DNA from: CBDEGU01 sp965238045
GTDB taxonomy: Bacteria > Acidobacteriota > Terriglobia > Bryobacterales > UBA6623
Reading direction: 5' to 3'
NCBI GenBank assembly: GCA_965238045.1
Contig: CBDEGU010000010.1
Span: 124,001 to 188,000 of the forward strand
Length of the DNA: 64,000 bases
A program made the position numbers and the translations under genes. Numbering within the stretch: the first letter of the stretch is position 1; each line of letters begins with the position of its first letter. Positions 1 through 8,083 of the stretch are shown piece by piece. The notes beneath the pieces are model-generated. The model saw only the letters and a program-made list of their open reading frames with translations. It made no database searches and was not told where the DNA came from.

Positions 1-1031
1 CCGCGCTGTCTGGCTGGATAGCCCTCGCGACTCTGATGGGAATCGTTCTCGTCTTCGTAGTGATTCGCATCTGTTTCGGCTTCGTGACCGCGCCTCTTTA
101 TCCCGCCTGTGGCCGCATGAACGTCGCCTGGATGCCGCTCATGCACCGAGCGCGCGTTCTCTCGATCGTCATATGCGGCGCCGGATTTGGCGGCGCCGTC
201 TCCCCCGTTCTCTTCACATGGATGATCGCCTCGTTCGGCTGGCGCTGGTCTTTTGTGCTCGCCTCGCTCGCCACGGTCGTCGTCGGCGCGATCTGGTTTT
301 TCTATGTGCGGGACGATCCTTCTCAGCATCCCCAACTCGCCGCGGCTGCCAGCTGCGACACCCCGCCGCTCGCCCCGGTCCCGGCGTCGCAACCGGTTCG
401 CTGGGGTCTGCTGCTCCGAGACCATAACCTCATCGCTCTTACCGCCGGATACTTCGCGCTCGGCTATTTCGAGTACATCTTCTTCTACTGGATCTTCTAC
501 TACCTCGGTGAGATTCGCGGCCTCGGAGCCGAGGAAAGCGCCGTCTACTCCACGGGGCTCTTTCTCACCTTCACGATCATGATGGCCCTCGGCGGATGGC
601 TCTGCGACCACTTCGCCGCGCGCTTTGGCCGCTCACGGGGACTGCGCCGGGTCGCCATGACCGGCCTCGCCGCCAGCGCCCTGCTGATGTACGCTGGAGC
701 CGGCTCGACCGCCACGCTGCCGGCCGTGACGTTGATGTCTCTCGCCTTCGGCTGCTCGGCCATCGCCGATGTCGCTTTCTGGACTGCCACGATCGACATT
801 GCCGGCAAGCAAGCCGGCGCGGCCTGCGGCGTTCTGAACATGGGCGGTAATGTCGGCGGGCTCTTGGCCCCGACCCTGACGCCCATCATCGCCAGCTATT
901 TCGGCTGGACTTGGGGGCTCTACTTCGGAAGCGTTATGGCTCTGGCGGCTCTGGCCGTCTGGCTGTTCATTGACACCTCTAGCCCGATCACGCCCGCCCG
1001 CCGTGAAGCGGCGGAATCGAGCGGCCCCTAG
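1..1031 (+). CDS. MFS transporter, 5'-truncated by window edge
   Basis: The frame is open from base 3, so the visible ATG at 36 is internal and the gene begins outside the window. About 340 codons remain, giving roughly nine hydrophobic segments; a usual MFS protein has 12 in 420-450 residues, so about 100 N-terminal residues are missing. The stretch RARVLSIVICGAGFGGAV and the Asp/Pro-rich end of the helix-6 region (YVRDDPSQHP) resemble the anion:cation symporter branch (hexuronate/glucarate/phthalate-type carriers), which moves organic acids across the inner membrane with protons. The substrate cannot be named from sequence alone. The gene points away from the minus-strand block that follows. 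Confidence 0.85.
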   Translation, partial: ALSGWIALATLMGIVLVFVVIRICFGFVTAPLYPACGRMNVAWMPLMHRARVLSIVICGAGFGGAVSPVLFTWMIASFGWRWSFVLASLATVVVGAIWFFYVRDDPSQHPQLAAAASCDTPPLAPVPASQPVRWGLLLRDHNLIALTAGYFALGYFEYIFFYWIFYYLGEIRGLGAEESAVYSTGLFLTFTIMMALGGWLCDHFAARFGRSRGLRRVAMTGLAASALLMYAGAGSTATLPAVTLMSLAFGCSAIADVAFWTATIDIAGKQAGAACGVLNMGGNVGGLLAPTLTPIIASYFGWTWGLYFGSVMALAALAVWLFIDTSSPITPARREAAESSGP

Positions 1032-1133
1032 ACAACCTGGAGTGACCTCTCCCACCGCGAGACTCTCGGGTTGCAGTTTCGAGCGGAAGGACGATGCACA
1101 GAGCCGGCGCGCTCGCTGCCGGCTCGCATCGTC

Positions 1134-1189
1134 GTTTACTGAGCGGTGTTTACTGAGCGGGGTTTACAGGCCGGGGTTTACCGAGCTTC
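1134..1189. repeat. Four tandem 14-bp units between convergent genes
   Basis: Four consecutive 14-bp units beginning GTTTAC start at 1134, 1148, 1162 and 1176. The first two are nearly identical (GTTTACTGAGCGG plus T or G) and the last two diverge. They lie in the 183-bp gap between the convergent MFS and PQQ dehydrogenase genes. No gene is visible in this gap. Confidence 0.7.
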
Positions 1190-1214
1190 GATGTCTTGGG
1201 AAGATCCGCCTTTC

Positions 1215-3512
1215 TCAGGGAAGGCGGAACGACAGAATATTCGGCCCCGCCGCCACGGCGACATGCTGTTTGCCACCGGCCATGTAGGTCATCGGCGAGG
1301 CGCGCCAGCTATGTCCGTCGCCTAGCTTCGTCAATGCGTTGGTCTGGACATGCCACAGACTCTTTCCCGTCCGCGCGTCGGCGGCTCCCAGGGCTCCGCT
1401 ATCCTCGCCGAAGAACACCAGGCCTCCGGCGGTCGACAATACGCCGCCCCAACTGTCGGCGGCGCCGATCTGGGGCAGCTCCCAGACGCGTTCGCCAGTT
1501 TCGATGTTGATGGCGCGGAGGAACATCTGTCCCGGCTCGAGCGGAATCGGACGCCGGTTCCAGCGCGGCGGCCTCGAGTAGATGCCGCAGGCCTCCCGCG
1601 CGTTCACATAGAACAGCTTGGTCCCCGGATGAAATGCCACCGAGGGCCAGTTCGCCGCCCCCAAGACGTTCGGGCACACCTTCGTGCCGCCGGGCTCGGG
1701 TTTCATCCCCGGCACCAGCAGCGGCCGGCCGTCGTCCCCGATGCCCGTCGCCCAGCTCACCTTGTCGGCGAACTTCTCGGCCAGCAGCAGTTCGCCGTCC
1801 GTGCGGTCGAAGACGTAGAAGAATCCGTTGCGGTTCGCCTGAATCAGTAGCTGGCGATCGCGGCCGCGATAGCGCGCGTTCAGCACCATCGGCGTCTGTC
1901 CGCCGTCCCAGTCATACAGATCGTGGGGCGTGAACTGGTAATACCACGTCAGATGGCCCGAGCGGGCGTCGAGCGCCAGCACCGAGTCGGAGTAGAGATT
2001 GTCTCCCAGGCGCTCATCCCCGTTCATCGCCGGATAGGGGTTGCCCACGCCCCAGAACACGGTATCGGTCTCCGGATCATAGGTCCCGGTCATCCACGTG
2101 CCCCCGCCGCCGCCGTACTCAGCGAGCGCCGTCCCCCGCCAGGTCTCAGAGAGCGGCTCGCCGGGCTTGGGGACCGTCCAGAAGCGCCAGACTTGCTCGC
2201 CGGTATCGGCCTTGAAGGCCGAGAGGAAGCCGCGCACGCCCAGATCGCCGCCCGAAATGCCGGCCACGACCATGTCGTTGACTACCAGCGGCGCGGACGT
2301 ATTGCCATAATTCTTCTTGTTGAGGCCGGCGGTAATATCGGTCTCCCACAGCAACTGGCCCGTCACGCGGTGGAGGGCGATCAGGCGCGCGTCGTTGGTC
2401 ACCATGAAGACACGGTCACCGAGCACCGCCACGCCGCGGTTGGTGCCCTTGGCCGGGTCTCCGCGCACGCCCGCCGATCGCGGCCGTTCGTAGTGCCAAA
2501 TGGTCCGCCCGGCCCGCGCGTCGAGCGCGAACACCTGGTCCGGGCCGGTCACATACATCACTCCGTCCACCACGACCGGGGTCGCCTCGATCACAAAGTG
2601 GTCGATCGGGAACACCCATTCGAGCCGCAGGTCTTTCACATTGGCCGCGTTGATCTGGTCGAGGCCGCTGTGGCGGTTGCCGCCGATGAGGCCATGGTAG
2701 GTTGTCCAGTCTCCGCTGGCTGGACGCGCCACCTGGTCGAAGCTCAATCCGCCTAAAGATGGGAAGGGGAAGGGTTCGCTCGCCAGATCCACACCGCCCA
2801 GAGAGCTGAGATACGCCACTAAGTCGCGGCATTCGTCGTCGCCGCACGCCGGGGCTGGCATCAGCGATTTGTCTTCCCGCTTTGTTACGGTGAATTCGCT
2901 GGCGGCCAGCAGGTGAAAGCGGCCGTCGAAGTCCTGCACTTGCATGTTGTAGAGGCTCTGATTGCGGGCGAACCCCCGCAGGGTTCCTCCGGAAGTTAGG
3001 CTGAGGTTGACGACTTCGTAACCCGGCTTGATGGCGGCCGACGGGCGCAGCACCGCCTGCCGTATCTCTTCGGCGGAGAGTTCGCGCCCCAGCGCCGAGA
3101 GGTCCGGCCCGACCGCCTTGCCCTTGCCCAGCACCATGTGGCATCCCCCGCAGCCGCCCTTGCCGAAGAAGGTTCGCTCGCCCACCGCGCGGTCCCCCTC
3201 CGCCGGAACGTCGATCGCCGCGGAACTTAGCGAGCGCACAAATGACGTCACGGCGTCGAGCCGCGCCCGCGGCAGATCGAACGGTGGCATGCCCGTGGCC
3301 GGCATGCCCTCGCGGATCAGGGTGCGAAGCTGCTCGGCTGATTGAGCCCGCACGCGTCTGTTATTGGCCAGATTCGGACCGCGCTCGGTGCCGTGGCCAT
3401 CGCCGTGACAGACCTGGCAGTGCGTCGAGAAGACTTGCCGGCCATCCTGAGCCATCGCCGCGCAGACCGGCAGCAGGAAACCAATGGTTAGCCGCATCAT
3501 CATTCGGGTCAT
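1215..3512 (-). CDS. Exported di-heme cytochrome c / PQQ-dependent dehydrogenase fusion
   Basis: A 765-residue quinoprotein predicted to oxidise an alcohol or sugar in the periplasm and pass electrons to its own cytochrome domain. A signal peptide ends near residue 22. Heme motif CQVCH lies at 32-36 and CGGCH at 121-125, followed by the PQQ eight-bladed propeller from about 265 to the end (DWTTYHGLIGGNRHSGL start; repeated ALDARxGxxxW blades). The active-site stretch PHDLYDWDGG has Asp534 and a second Asp two residues later, the pattern of lanthanide-dependent XoxF-type enzymes. The cytochrome is N-terminal, unlike the C-terminal fusion of type II quinohemoproteins. It sits 9 bp downstream of the CBM9-like gene and is probably co-transcribed with it. 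Substrate unknown. Confidence 0.9.
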   Translation of the reverse strand: MTRMMMRLTIGFLLPVCAAMAQDGRQVFSTHCQVCHGDGHGTERGPNLANNRRVRAQSAEQLRTLIREGMPATGMPPFDLPRARLDAVTSFVRSLSSAAIDVPAEGDRAVGERTFFGKGGCGGCHMVLGKGKAVGPDLSALGRELSAEEIRQAVLRPSAAIKPGYEVVNLSLTSGGTLRGFARNQSLYNMQVQDFDGRFHLLAASEFTVTKREDKSLMPAPACGDDECRDLVAYLSSLGGVDLASEPFPFPSLGGLSFDQVARPASGDWTTYHGLIGGNRHSGLDQINAANVKDLRLEWVFPIDHFVIEATPVVVDGVMYVTGPDQVFALDARAGRTIWHYERPRSAGVRGDPAKGTNRGVAVLGDRVFMVTNDARLIALHRVTGQLLWETDITAGLNKKNYGNTSAPLVVNDMVVAGISGGDLGVRGFLSAFKADTGEQVWRFWTVPKPGEPLSETWRGTALAEYGGGGGTWMTGTYDPETDTVFWGVGNPYPAMNGDERLGDNLYSDSVLALDARSGHLTWYYQFTPHDLYDWDGGQTPMVLNARYRGRDRQLLIQANRNGFFYVFDRTDGELLLAEKFADKVSWATGIGDDGRPLLVPGMKPEPGGTKVCPNVLGAANWPSVAFHPGTKLFYVNAREACGIYSRPPRWNRRPIPLEPGQMFLRAINIETGERVWELPQIGAADSWGGVLSTAGGLVFFGEDSGALGAADARTGKSLWHVQTNALTKLGDGHSWRASPMTYMAGGKQHVAVAAGPNILSFRLP

Positions 3513-3521
3513 CCTAAACCT

Positions 3522-4364
3522 CTATTTCGATTTTCTTCCTGCTGGTCTCAGCGGACCGCGCAGCACCATCTTGCCCCAGCTCGAATCATCATCGCCGCTC
3601 CCATAGATCAAGAAATGCCCGCCGTAGCCACCGCCATCCGGATCCGTGTGGACGATCTCGATCCCGTAAGTATCTCCCACTCGCGGCGCCCGCCAGCGGG
3701 GACTGCTCGCGCCGAGCGTCGGCTTCATCGCGACGCGAGCCTCCAAGATGAAATCGCCGTTATCTCCGCCCCAGGGGGTCATCCGCAGCGCATATGCAGA
3801 CGAGCCGGCCGGCAGCGGCTCTTCCACATACGTTTTGCCCGAAGCGCCGTGACGCCACCAGGCCCCGTAGGAGGGTCTGCTTTCGTCGATCACAAAACAG
3901 AAGGCGTTGTCTCCCTCGCCGAACTTCTCCGCCACATCATCGCGCGGCGCCTCGATGAACCAGCAGATCGCGTCTTTGTAGTACCAGCGTTTGGGTTCGT
4001 GCTGAGGATCACTCGTGTCGTTCACGTTGTCATGCACTTCCGCGCCCAGATAGAGGAACTTCTCATCCCAGGCGATATAGTAGCGCGCCCGCAGATCGTG
4101 CTCCTCGGCGGGCTCGCTGCCGTGAACGGTCAGCCGGTTGATGCGCGCGTCATACCAGGGCGCCTGCCGCAGCCGGGCCAGATCCCACACGCCGTCGCTG
4201 AAACCAAGCCGCTTCCACTCGGACAGATCGCCATCGATCACCGGCGCGTGTTCGAGCCGCGGCACCGCTATGTGAGCGCCGTCAGCGACGGAGGTCTGGC
4301 CCAGCGCCGGAAGCACAGCCGCCAGCGTGACCCCAACCCGCATCCATCCGCCCAGCGCACTCAT
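3522..4364 (-). CDS. Exported CBM9-like carbohydrate-binding protein
   Basis: A 280-residue protein with an N-terminal hydrophobic leader (to about residue 27), then a beta-sandwich of the CBM9-like/DOMON-related type. Supporting signs are the opening VIDGDLSEW, the middle IAWDEKFLYLGAEVHDN and aromatic-rich strands near the C terminus (GIEIVHTDPDGGG). This family usually binds sugars or is a domain of secreted glycan-active proteins; here it stands alone. It is immediately upstream of the PQQ dehydrogenase (9-bp gap), which suggests a joint role in periplasmic sugar handling. No catalytic residues are recognised. Confidence 0.75.
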   Translation of the reverse strand: MSALGGWMRVGVTLAAVLPALGQTSVADGAHIAVPRLEHAPVIDGDLSEWKRLGFSDGVWDLARLRQAPWYDARINRLTVHGSEPAEEHDLRARYYIAWDEKFLYLGAEVHDNVNDTSDPQHEPKRWYYKDAICWFIEAPRDDVAEKFGEGDNAFCFVIDESRPSYGAWWRHGASGKTYVEEPLPAGSSAYALRMTPWGGDNGDFILEARVAMKPTLGASSPRWRAPRVGDTYGIEIVHTDPDGGGYGGHFLIYGSGDDDSSWGKMVLRGPLRPAGRKSK

Positions 4365-4454
4365 GTTCGTCCCCCTCTCGCCAGCTTTCCCATCCGCACC
4401 CGCCCCCCCTAGTGAACGCTAGTGTACACCGATACCGGCCGCGGGCTGTTAGGA

Positions 4455-5978
4455 CTAGCGAATGCTTTCAGATGAGCGGAAGGCAGCGCGGATGGCGTCT
4501 ATCAGCGAGGTGTCTTGCGCTGGCAGCACGGTGCGCACCTCGAGCCAGACCGCACCGTCTTGAACGCGCGGCGCGATCGCCGGGTGACCGCTCCGCAGCC
4601 GGGCGGCCAGTTCACTTTCGGTCATCGACTCTGGCTCGATGCGCACGGCGATGCTGTCGATGCCTTCCTCGGGCAAGGCGCCTCCGCCTAGATAGGCGAC
4701 GCTGGGCACTAGGTCGATTTCGCCGATTCCCTCAATGTCCTGAAGCGCCCCGGCGATGGCTTCCGCCCGTAGCCGCAACTCCTCCAGTGGCGCGGCGGTC
4801 ATCTCGATGATAGGGATGCCGGGAACACCCGTGCCGGATTCGGGGCCCGATTCCATGCCGGGGGCGAGATAGAGACGCAATGTGGCTTCCAGCGCGGCCA
4901 GCGTCATCTTGTCCACGCGCAGAGCACGCATCAGCGGATTTTTTTTGATCCGGCCAATCCAGCTTCGGCTGCCGACGATGATGCCTGCTTGCGGGCCGCC
5001 GAGCAGTTTGTCGCCGCTGAAGAGAACTAGATCGGCGCCCTCGGTGATCGACTCTTTGGCGAGAGGTTCATTGTCGAGACGGAAGCGCGCGAAATCCATC
5101 ATCGCGCCGGAACCGATATCGTGGATCACGGCAAGACCACGACGGCGTCCGAGTTGCACCAGATCGCCGAGCGAAGCCTCCTCGGTGAAACCCGTCACGC
5201 GAAAGTTTGACGGATGGACTTTCAGCAGCGCGGCGGTTTGCTCGTTGATCGCCTGCTCGTAGTCGCTCAGGCGCGTCCTGTTGGTCGTTCCGGTCTCGCG
5301 CAGCAGGTTACCACTGGCGGTCATGATGTCCGGCAGACGAAAGCTGCCGCCAATTTCGATGAGTTCGCCCCGTGAGACGACGACGTTGGGCGACCGATGC
5401 CCGGAAGCTTCGGCGACCACGACGAGAACCAGCAGCGTCGCGGCAGCGTTGTTGTTGACGATCGCCGCCGCTTCGGCGCCAGTCAGCTCCGGAAGGAGTT
5501 CGCTGATCATCGCCGCGCGGCCGCCGCGGCCACCCGTCGCAAGCTCGACTTCCACATTCGAGTATTGCCCGGCGGTCTCCGCCACGGCTTGCACCGCCGA
5601 CGGAGCCAGCGGGGCGCGGCCCAGACCGGTGTGAAGAATGATGCCCGTTGCGTTAATCACCGGACGGAGGCCTTTCCGCTGGCTCGCTTCCAGTTCGGCG
5701 GCAACGCGGCGGACAATCTCATCGATTACCTTTTCCGCTGTGCCGCCCATGCTTGGATGGCCCGTGCTTGGATTAACCGGGCCGGCGCTGAGCTGCTTCC
5801 GATACGCGCCGATCACCTCACGCACAACGCGCACAATCCAGGTGCGCGGCAGCCGGCGGGCCCAATCGGCGAGCGCCGCGGATTCGGCGACTTCGTTCAC
5901 CGACGGGATGGCCGCGTACATCTCTTGCGAGAGATGACCCGGGGTGGACGTGGACTGGGTTTTGGATGACGAGGACAT
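4455..5978 (-). CDS. selA: L-seryl-tRNA(Sec) selenium transferase
   Basis: A 507-residue PLP enzyme that converts seryl-tRNA(Sec) to selenocysteinyl-tRNA(Sec) using selenophosphate. Family hallmarks are INATGIILHTGLGRAPL near residue 108, NNNAAATLL, TGTTNRT, HDIGSGAMMDF and the PLP-lysine loop FSGDKLLGGPQAG around residue 325. It is somewhat longer than E. coli SelA (463 aa), mainly because of a Ser/Thr-rich start. It lies 71 bp downstream of selB in the same direction, and the selD fusion is just beyond selB, so the three protein components of Sec synthesis and insertion are clustered. A close paralogue fold (PLP enzymes of the SelA/YhfS group) is unlikely given selB next door. Confidence 0.95.
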   Translation of the reverse strand: MSSSSKTQSTSTPGHLSQEMYAAIPSVNEVAESAALADWARRLPRTWIVRVVREVIGAYRKQLSAGPVNPSTGHPSMGGTAEKVIDEIVRRVAAELEASQRKGLRPVINATGIILHTGLGRAPLAPSAVQAVAETAGQYSNVEVELATGGRGGRAAMISELLPELTGAEAAAIVNNNAAATLLVLVVVAEASGHRSPNVVVSRGELIEIGGSFRLPDIMTASGNLLRETGTTNRTRLSDYEQAINEQTAALLKVHPSNFRVTGFTEEASLGDLVQLGRRRGLAVIHDIGSGAMMDFARFRLDNEPLAKESITEGADLVLFSGDKLLGGPQAGIIVGSRSWIGRIKKNPLMRALRVDKMTLAALEATLRLYLAPGMESGPESGTGVPGIPIIEMTAAPLEELRLRAEAIAGALQDIEGIGEIDLVPSVAYLGGGALPEEGIDSIAVRIEPESMTESELAARLRSGHPAIAPRVQDGAVWLEVRTVLPAQDTSLIDAIRAAFRSSESIR

Positions 5979-6049
5979 TTCCAGCGGGCGCGGTGTTCAG
6001 GTGGCAAGGTGTTCAGACAGCGCGGTTTCAGGTGGCGCACTGGCCGCTT

Positions 6050-8023
6050 TCATGCACCGGGTCTTGGCTTCGCGCCTCCGGCAGCCACGCGAAGGCCGCC
6101 CTTTCGCCGCGTGATCCCGGCGCGATCCAGGTACTGACAGAAGGGTAACGCGAATTTTCGGCTTGTTGCAAGCAGCCCCCGGATTTCGCCAACCGTGATT
6201 TCGCCGGTTTCTTTCAGCCCTTCTCTCACGCGCGAGCGCAGCGTCCGCTCGGAATCAGAATCCAGATAGAGCGCGCCGCCGAGGTGCTGCAAGCGGCCAG
6301 TCTCCACCGCCAGTTCGACGATTTGCAGAATCTTGGACTGGCTTTCACCGGTCTTCTGAGCTAGCTCGGCCGGGGTCGGCGGCTGAAAACGCGCCTGCTC
6401 GAAGGCCGTCACGATCTCCTCTAGAAGAGACCGCTCCCGCTTGCTGAGCCGCGGCTGAAACTCACGCAAGGCGACGCCTAGCGCCGAGGCAGTGACAAGG
6501 TTCTGTTCCGCGGCCCACGCGATGATAGCGTCCAGCAGCGCTTCCTCGCCGGGGAAGCGCAGTGCTTGCTCAAACAACGGCCGGGGCATCGCCGATCGCA
6601 ACGGATGTTCATCGTGGTAGCGGCGAATCTCGGCGGCAAGCCGGTTCCCGAGGGTCTTGACGCGATCGCTGTGGAGTCGCGCGAAGCGCTGCCTGGCAAG
6701 AGGCAGTTCGACAAGATCGCCACTGGACCGCAACTGACTCAATATTTCGTCGACCGCTTCCAGCTGGATATTCGCATCGCGGCACAGATCGAGATTCGTC
6801 CAGGGTTCGAGATCCTGAAACCAGAGGGCCGCGGCAGCGCGCTTGAGAGCGTCGTCGTTCGCCGCCAAGTCTTCCATGCGCAGAAATCTGTCCAGATGCC
6901 GCCGGGGTATCGGCCGGTGCAAGCCGCCTCCGGCAGCGAGCACTTGACCGCCGCCAAGCGTGGCTAGCGGCGAGACCGAGCGCAGAATGAAGGGCTGGCC
7001 GCACGATGCAGCCGTGGGCCCGGCGAGGAAGAGTTGCGCGTCGGCCGATTCGCCGGGAACGGCCGATGTCCCTGACAGCAACGAGACCGTCGCGATGATT
7101 TCCGCCGCGCCGATGTGGAGCCTTACGCGGGAACGGTGTTTGATGGGTAACGGGCTATCGCGCCGAACCTGAAGACGCACGGTGAGCAGCGTCGTTGGCT
7201 TGAGATAACCCGGTGTCGCAAGTTCGTGGCCGCGCGCAATCTCTTTATGATGCACTCCGGCCAGGCCAATGGCGGCGCGCTGGGCGCGCCGCACGCATTC
7301 CGTCCGCTGGCCGTGAGCTTCGAGGCTGCGAACCCGCACGATCTTGCCCGCGGGCAGCCACTCGACTTCATCGCCAACTCGCAGCACGCCGCTGCCGACC
7401 GATCCGGTGACGACGGTTCCTTGGCCGCTCATCACGAACGAGCGATCGACCGCCATGCGAAATAAGCTCCCAGCCTGGCACTCGCCCGACGCGACCGCAA
7501 CCTCCGCCAGCGCGGAGCGCAGGTCATCGAGACCCTCGCCGGTCGCCGCCGATGTGTGAATCACCGGCGCTTGATCGAGAAAGCTGCCCGCGGTCAGTTC
7601 TGCAATCTCCTCGCGCACTAATTCCAAGTGATCCGGGCCGGCCACATCGCATTTAGTGATCGCCACAAGTCCATGCCGCAGCCCGAGCAGTTTGAGAATG
7701 TCAAGATGCTCGCGTGTTTGCGGCATGACCGAGTCGTCGGCGGCCACCACCAGCAACGCCAGGTCGATGCCCGAAGCCCCCGCGACCATGTTCCGAATGA
7801 AACGCTCGTGCCCGGGAACATCGACCACTCCAATACGGAACCCTCCGGTTTCCAGTTGGGCGAAGCCGATGTCGATGGTCATGCCGCGGCGCTGTTCTTC
7901 GGGAAGACGATCGGTATCGGTTCCGGTAAGCGCGCGAACCAGCGCGGTCTTACCGTGGTCAATGTGTCCGGCGGTTCCGAGGATGAGTTGCTTGGGCGAG
8001 GTCACGGCTTGGGAACTATCCAC
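6050..8023 (-). CDS. selB: Selenocysteine-specific elongation factor SelB
   Basis: A 657-residue translational GTPase that delivers Sec-tRNA(Sec) to UGA codons by binding a SECIS hairpin. The G1 box GTAGHIDHGKTALV is at about residues 16-29; RGMTIDIGFA (switch I), DVPGHERFI (G3) and ITKCDV (G4) follow. Domains II-III continue to about residue 390, and the remaining 260 residues form the winged-helix repeats that read the SECIS element. The length matches bacterial SelB (about 610-640 aa). It is the first gene of the selB-selA pair and is divergent from the selD fusion with only 60 bp between starts, so both directions probably share a control region. Confidence 0.95.
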   Translation of the reverse strand: MDSSQAVTSPKQLILGTAGHIDHGKTALVRALTGTDTDRLPEEQRRGMTIDIGFAQLETGGFRIGVVDVPGHERFIRNMVAGASGIDLALLVVAADDSVMPQTREHLDILKLLGLRHGLVAITKCDVAGPDHLELVREEIAELTAGSFLDQAPVIHTSAATGEGLDDLRSALAEVAVASGECQAGSLFRMAVDRSFVMSGQGTVVTGSVGSGVLRVGDEVEWLPAGKIVRVRSLEAHGQRTECVRRAQRAAIGLAGVHHKEIARGHELATPGYLKPTTLLTVRLQVRRDSPLPIKHRSRVRLHIGAAEIIATVSLLSGTSAVPGESADAQLFLAGPTAASCGQPFILRSVSPLATLGGGQVLAAGGGLHRPIPRRHLDRFLRMEDLAANDDALKRAAAALWFQDLEPWTNLDLCRDANIQLEAVDEILSQLRSSGDLVELPLARQRFARLHSDRVKTLGNRLAAEIRRYHDEHPLRSAMPRPLFEQALRFPGEEALLDAIIAWAAEQNLVTASALGVALREFQPRLSKRERSLLEEIVTAFEQARFQPPTPAELAQKTGESQSKILQIVELAVETGRLQHLGGALYLDSDSERTLRSRVREGLKETGEITVGEIRGLLATSRKFALPFCQYLDRAGITRRKGGLRVAAGGAKPRPGA

Positions 8024-8083
8024 TACTGTAGCTGGCCCCTCCCCCCAGGCCGGAGAATGTCACAATAGTTATGCCCTCCTGGA

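Noticed and set aside
1134..1189. Possible CRISPR-like array
   Set aside because: Units are 14 bp, directly adjacent and degenerate; there are no spacers and no cas genes.
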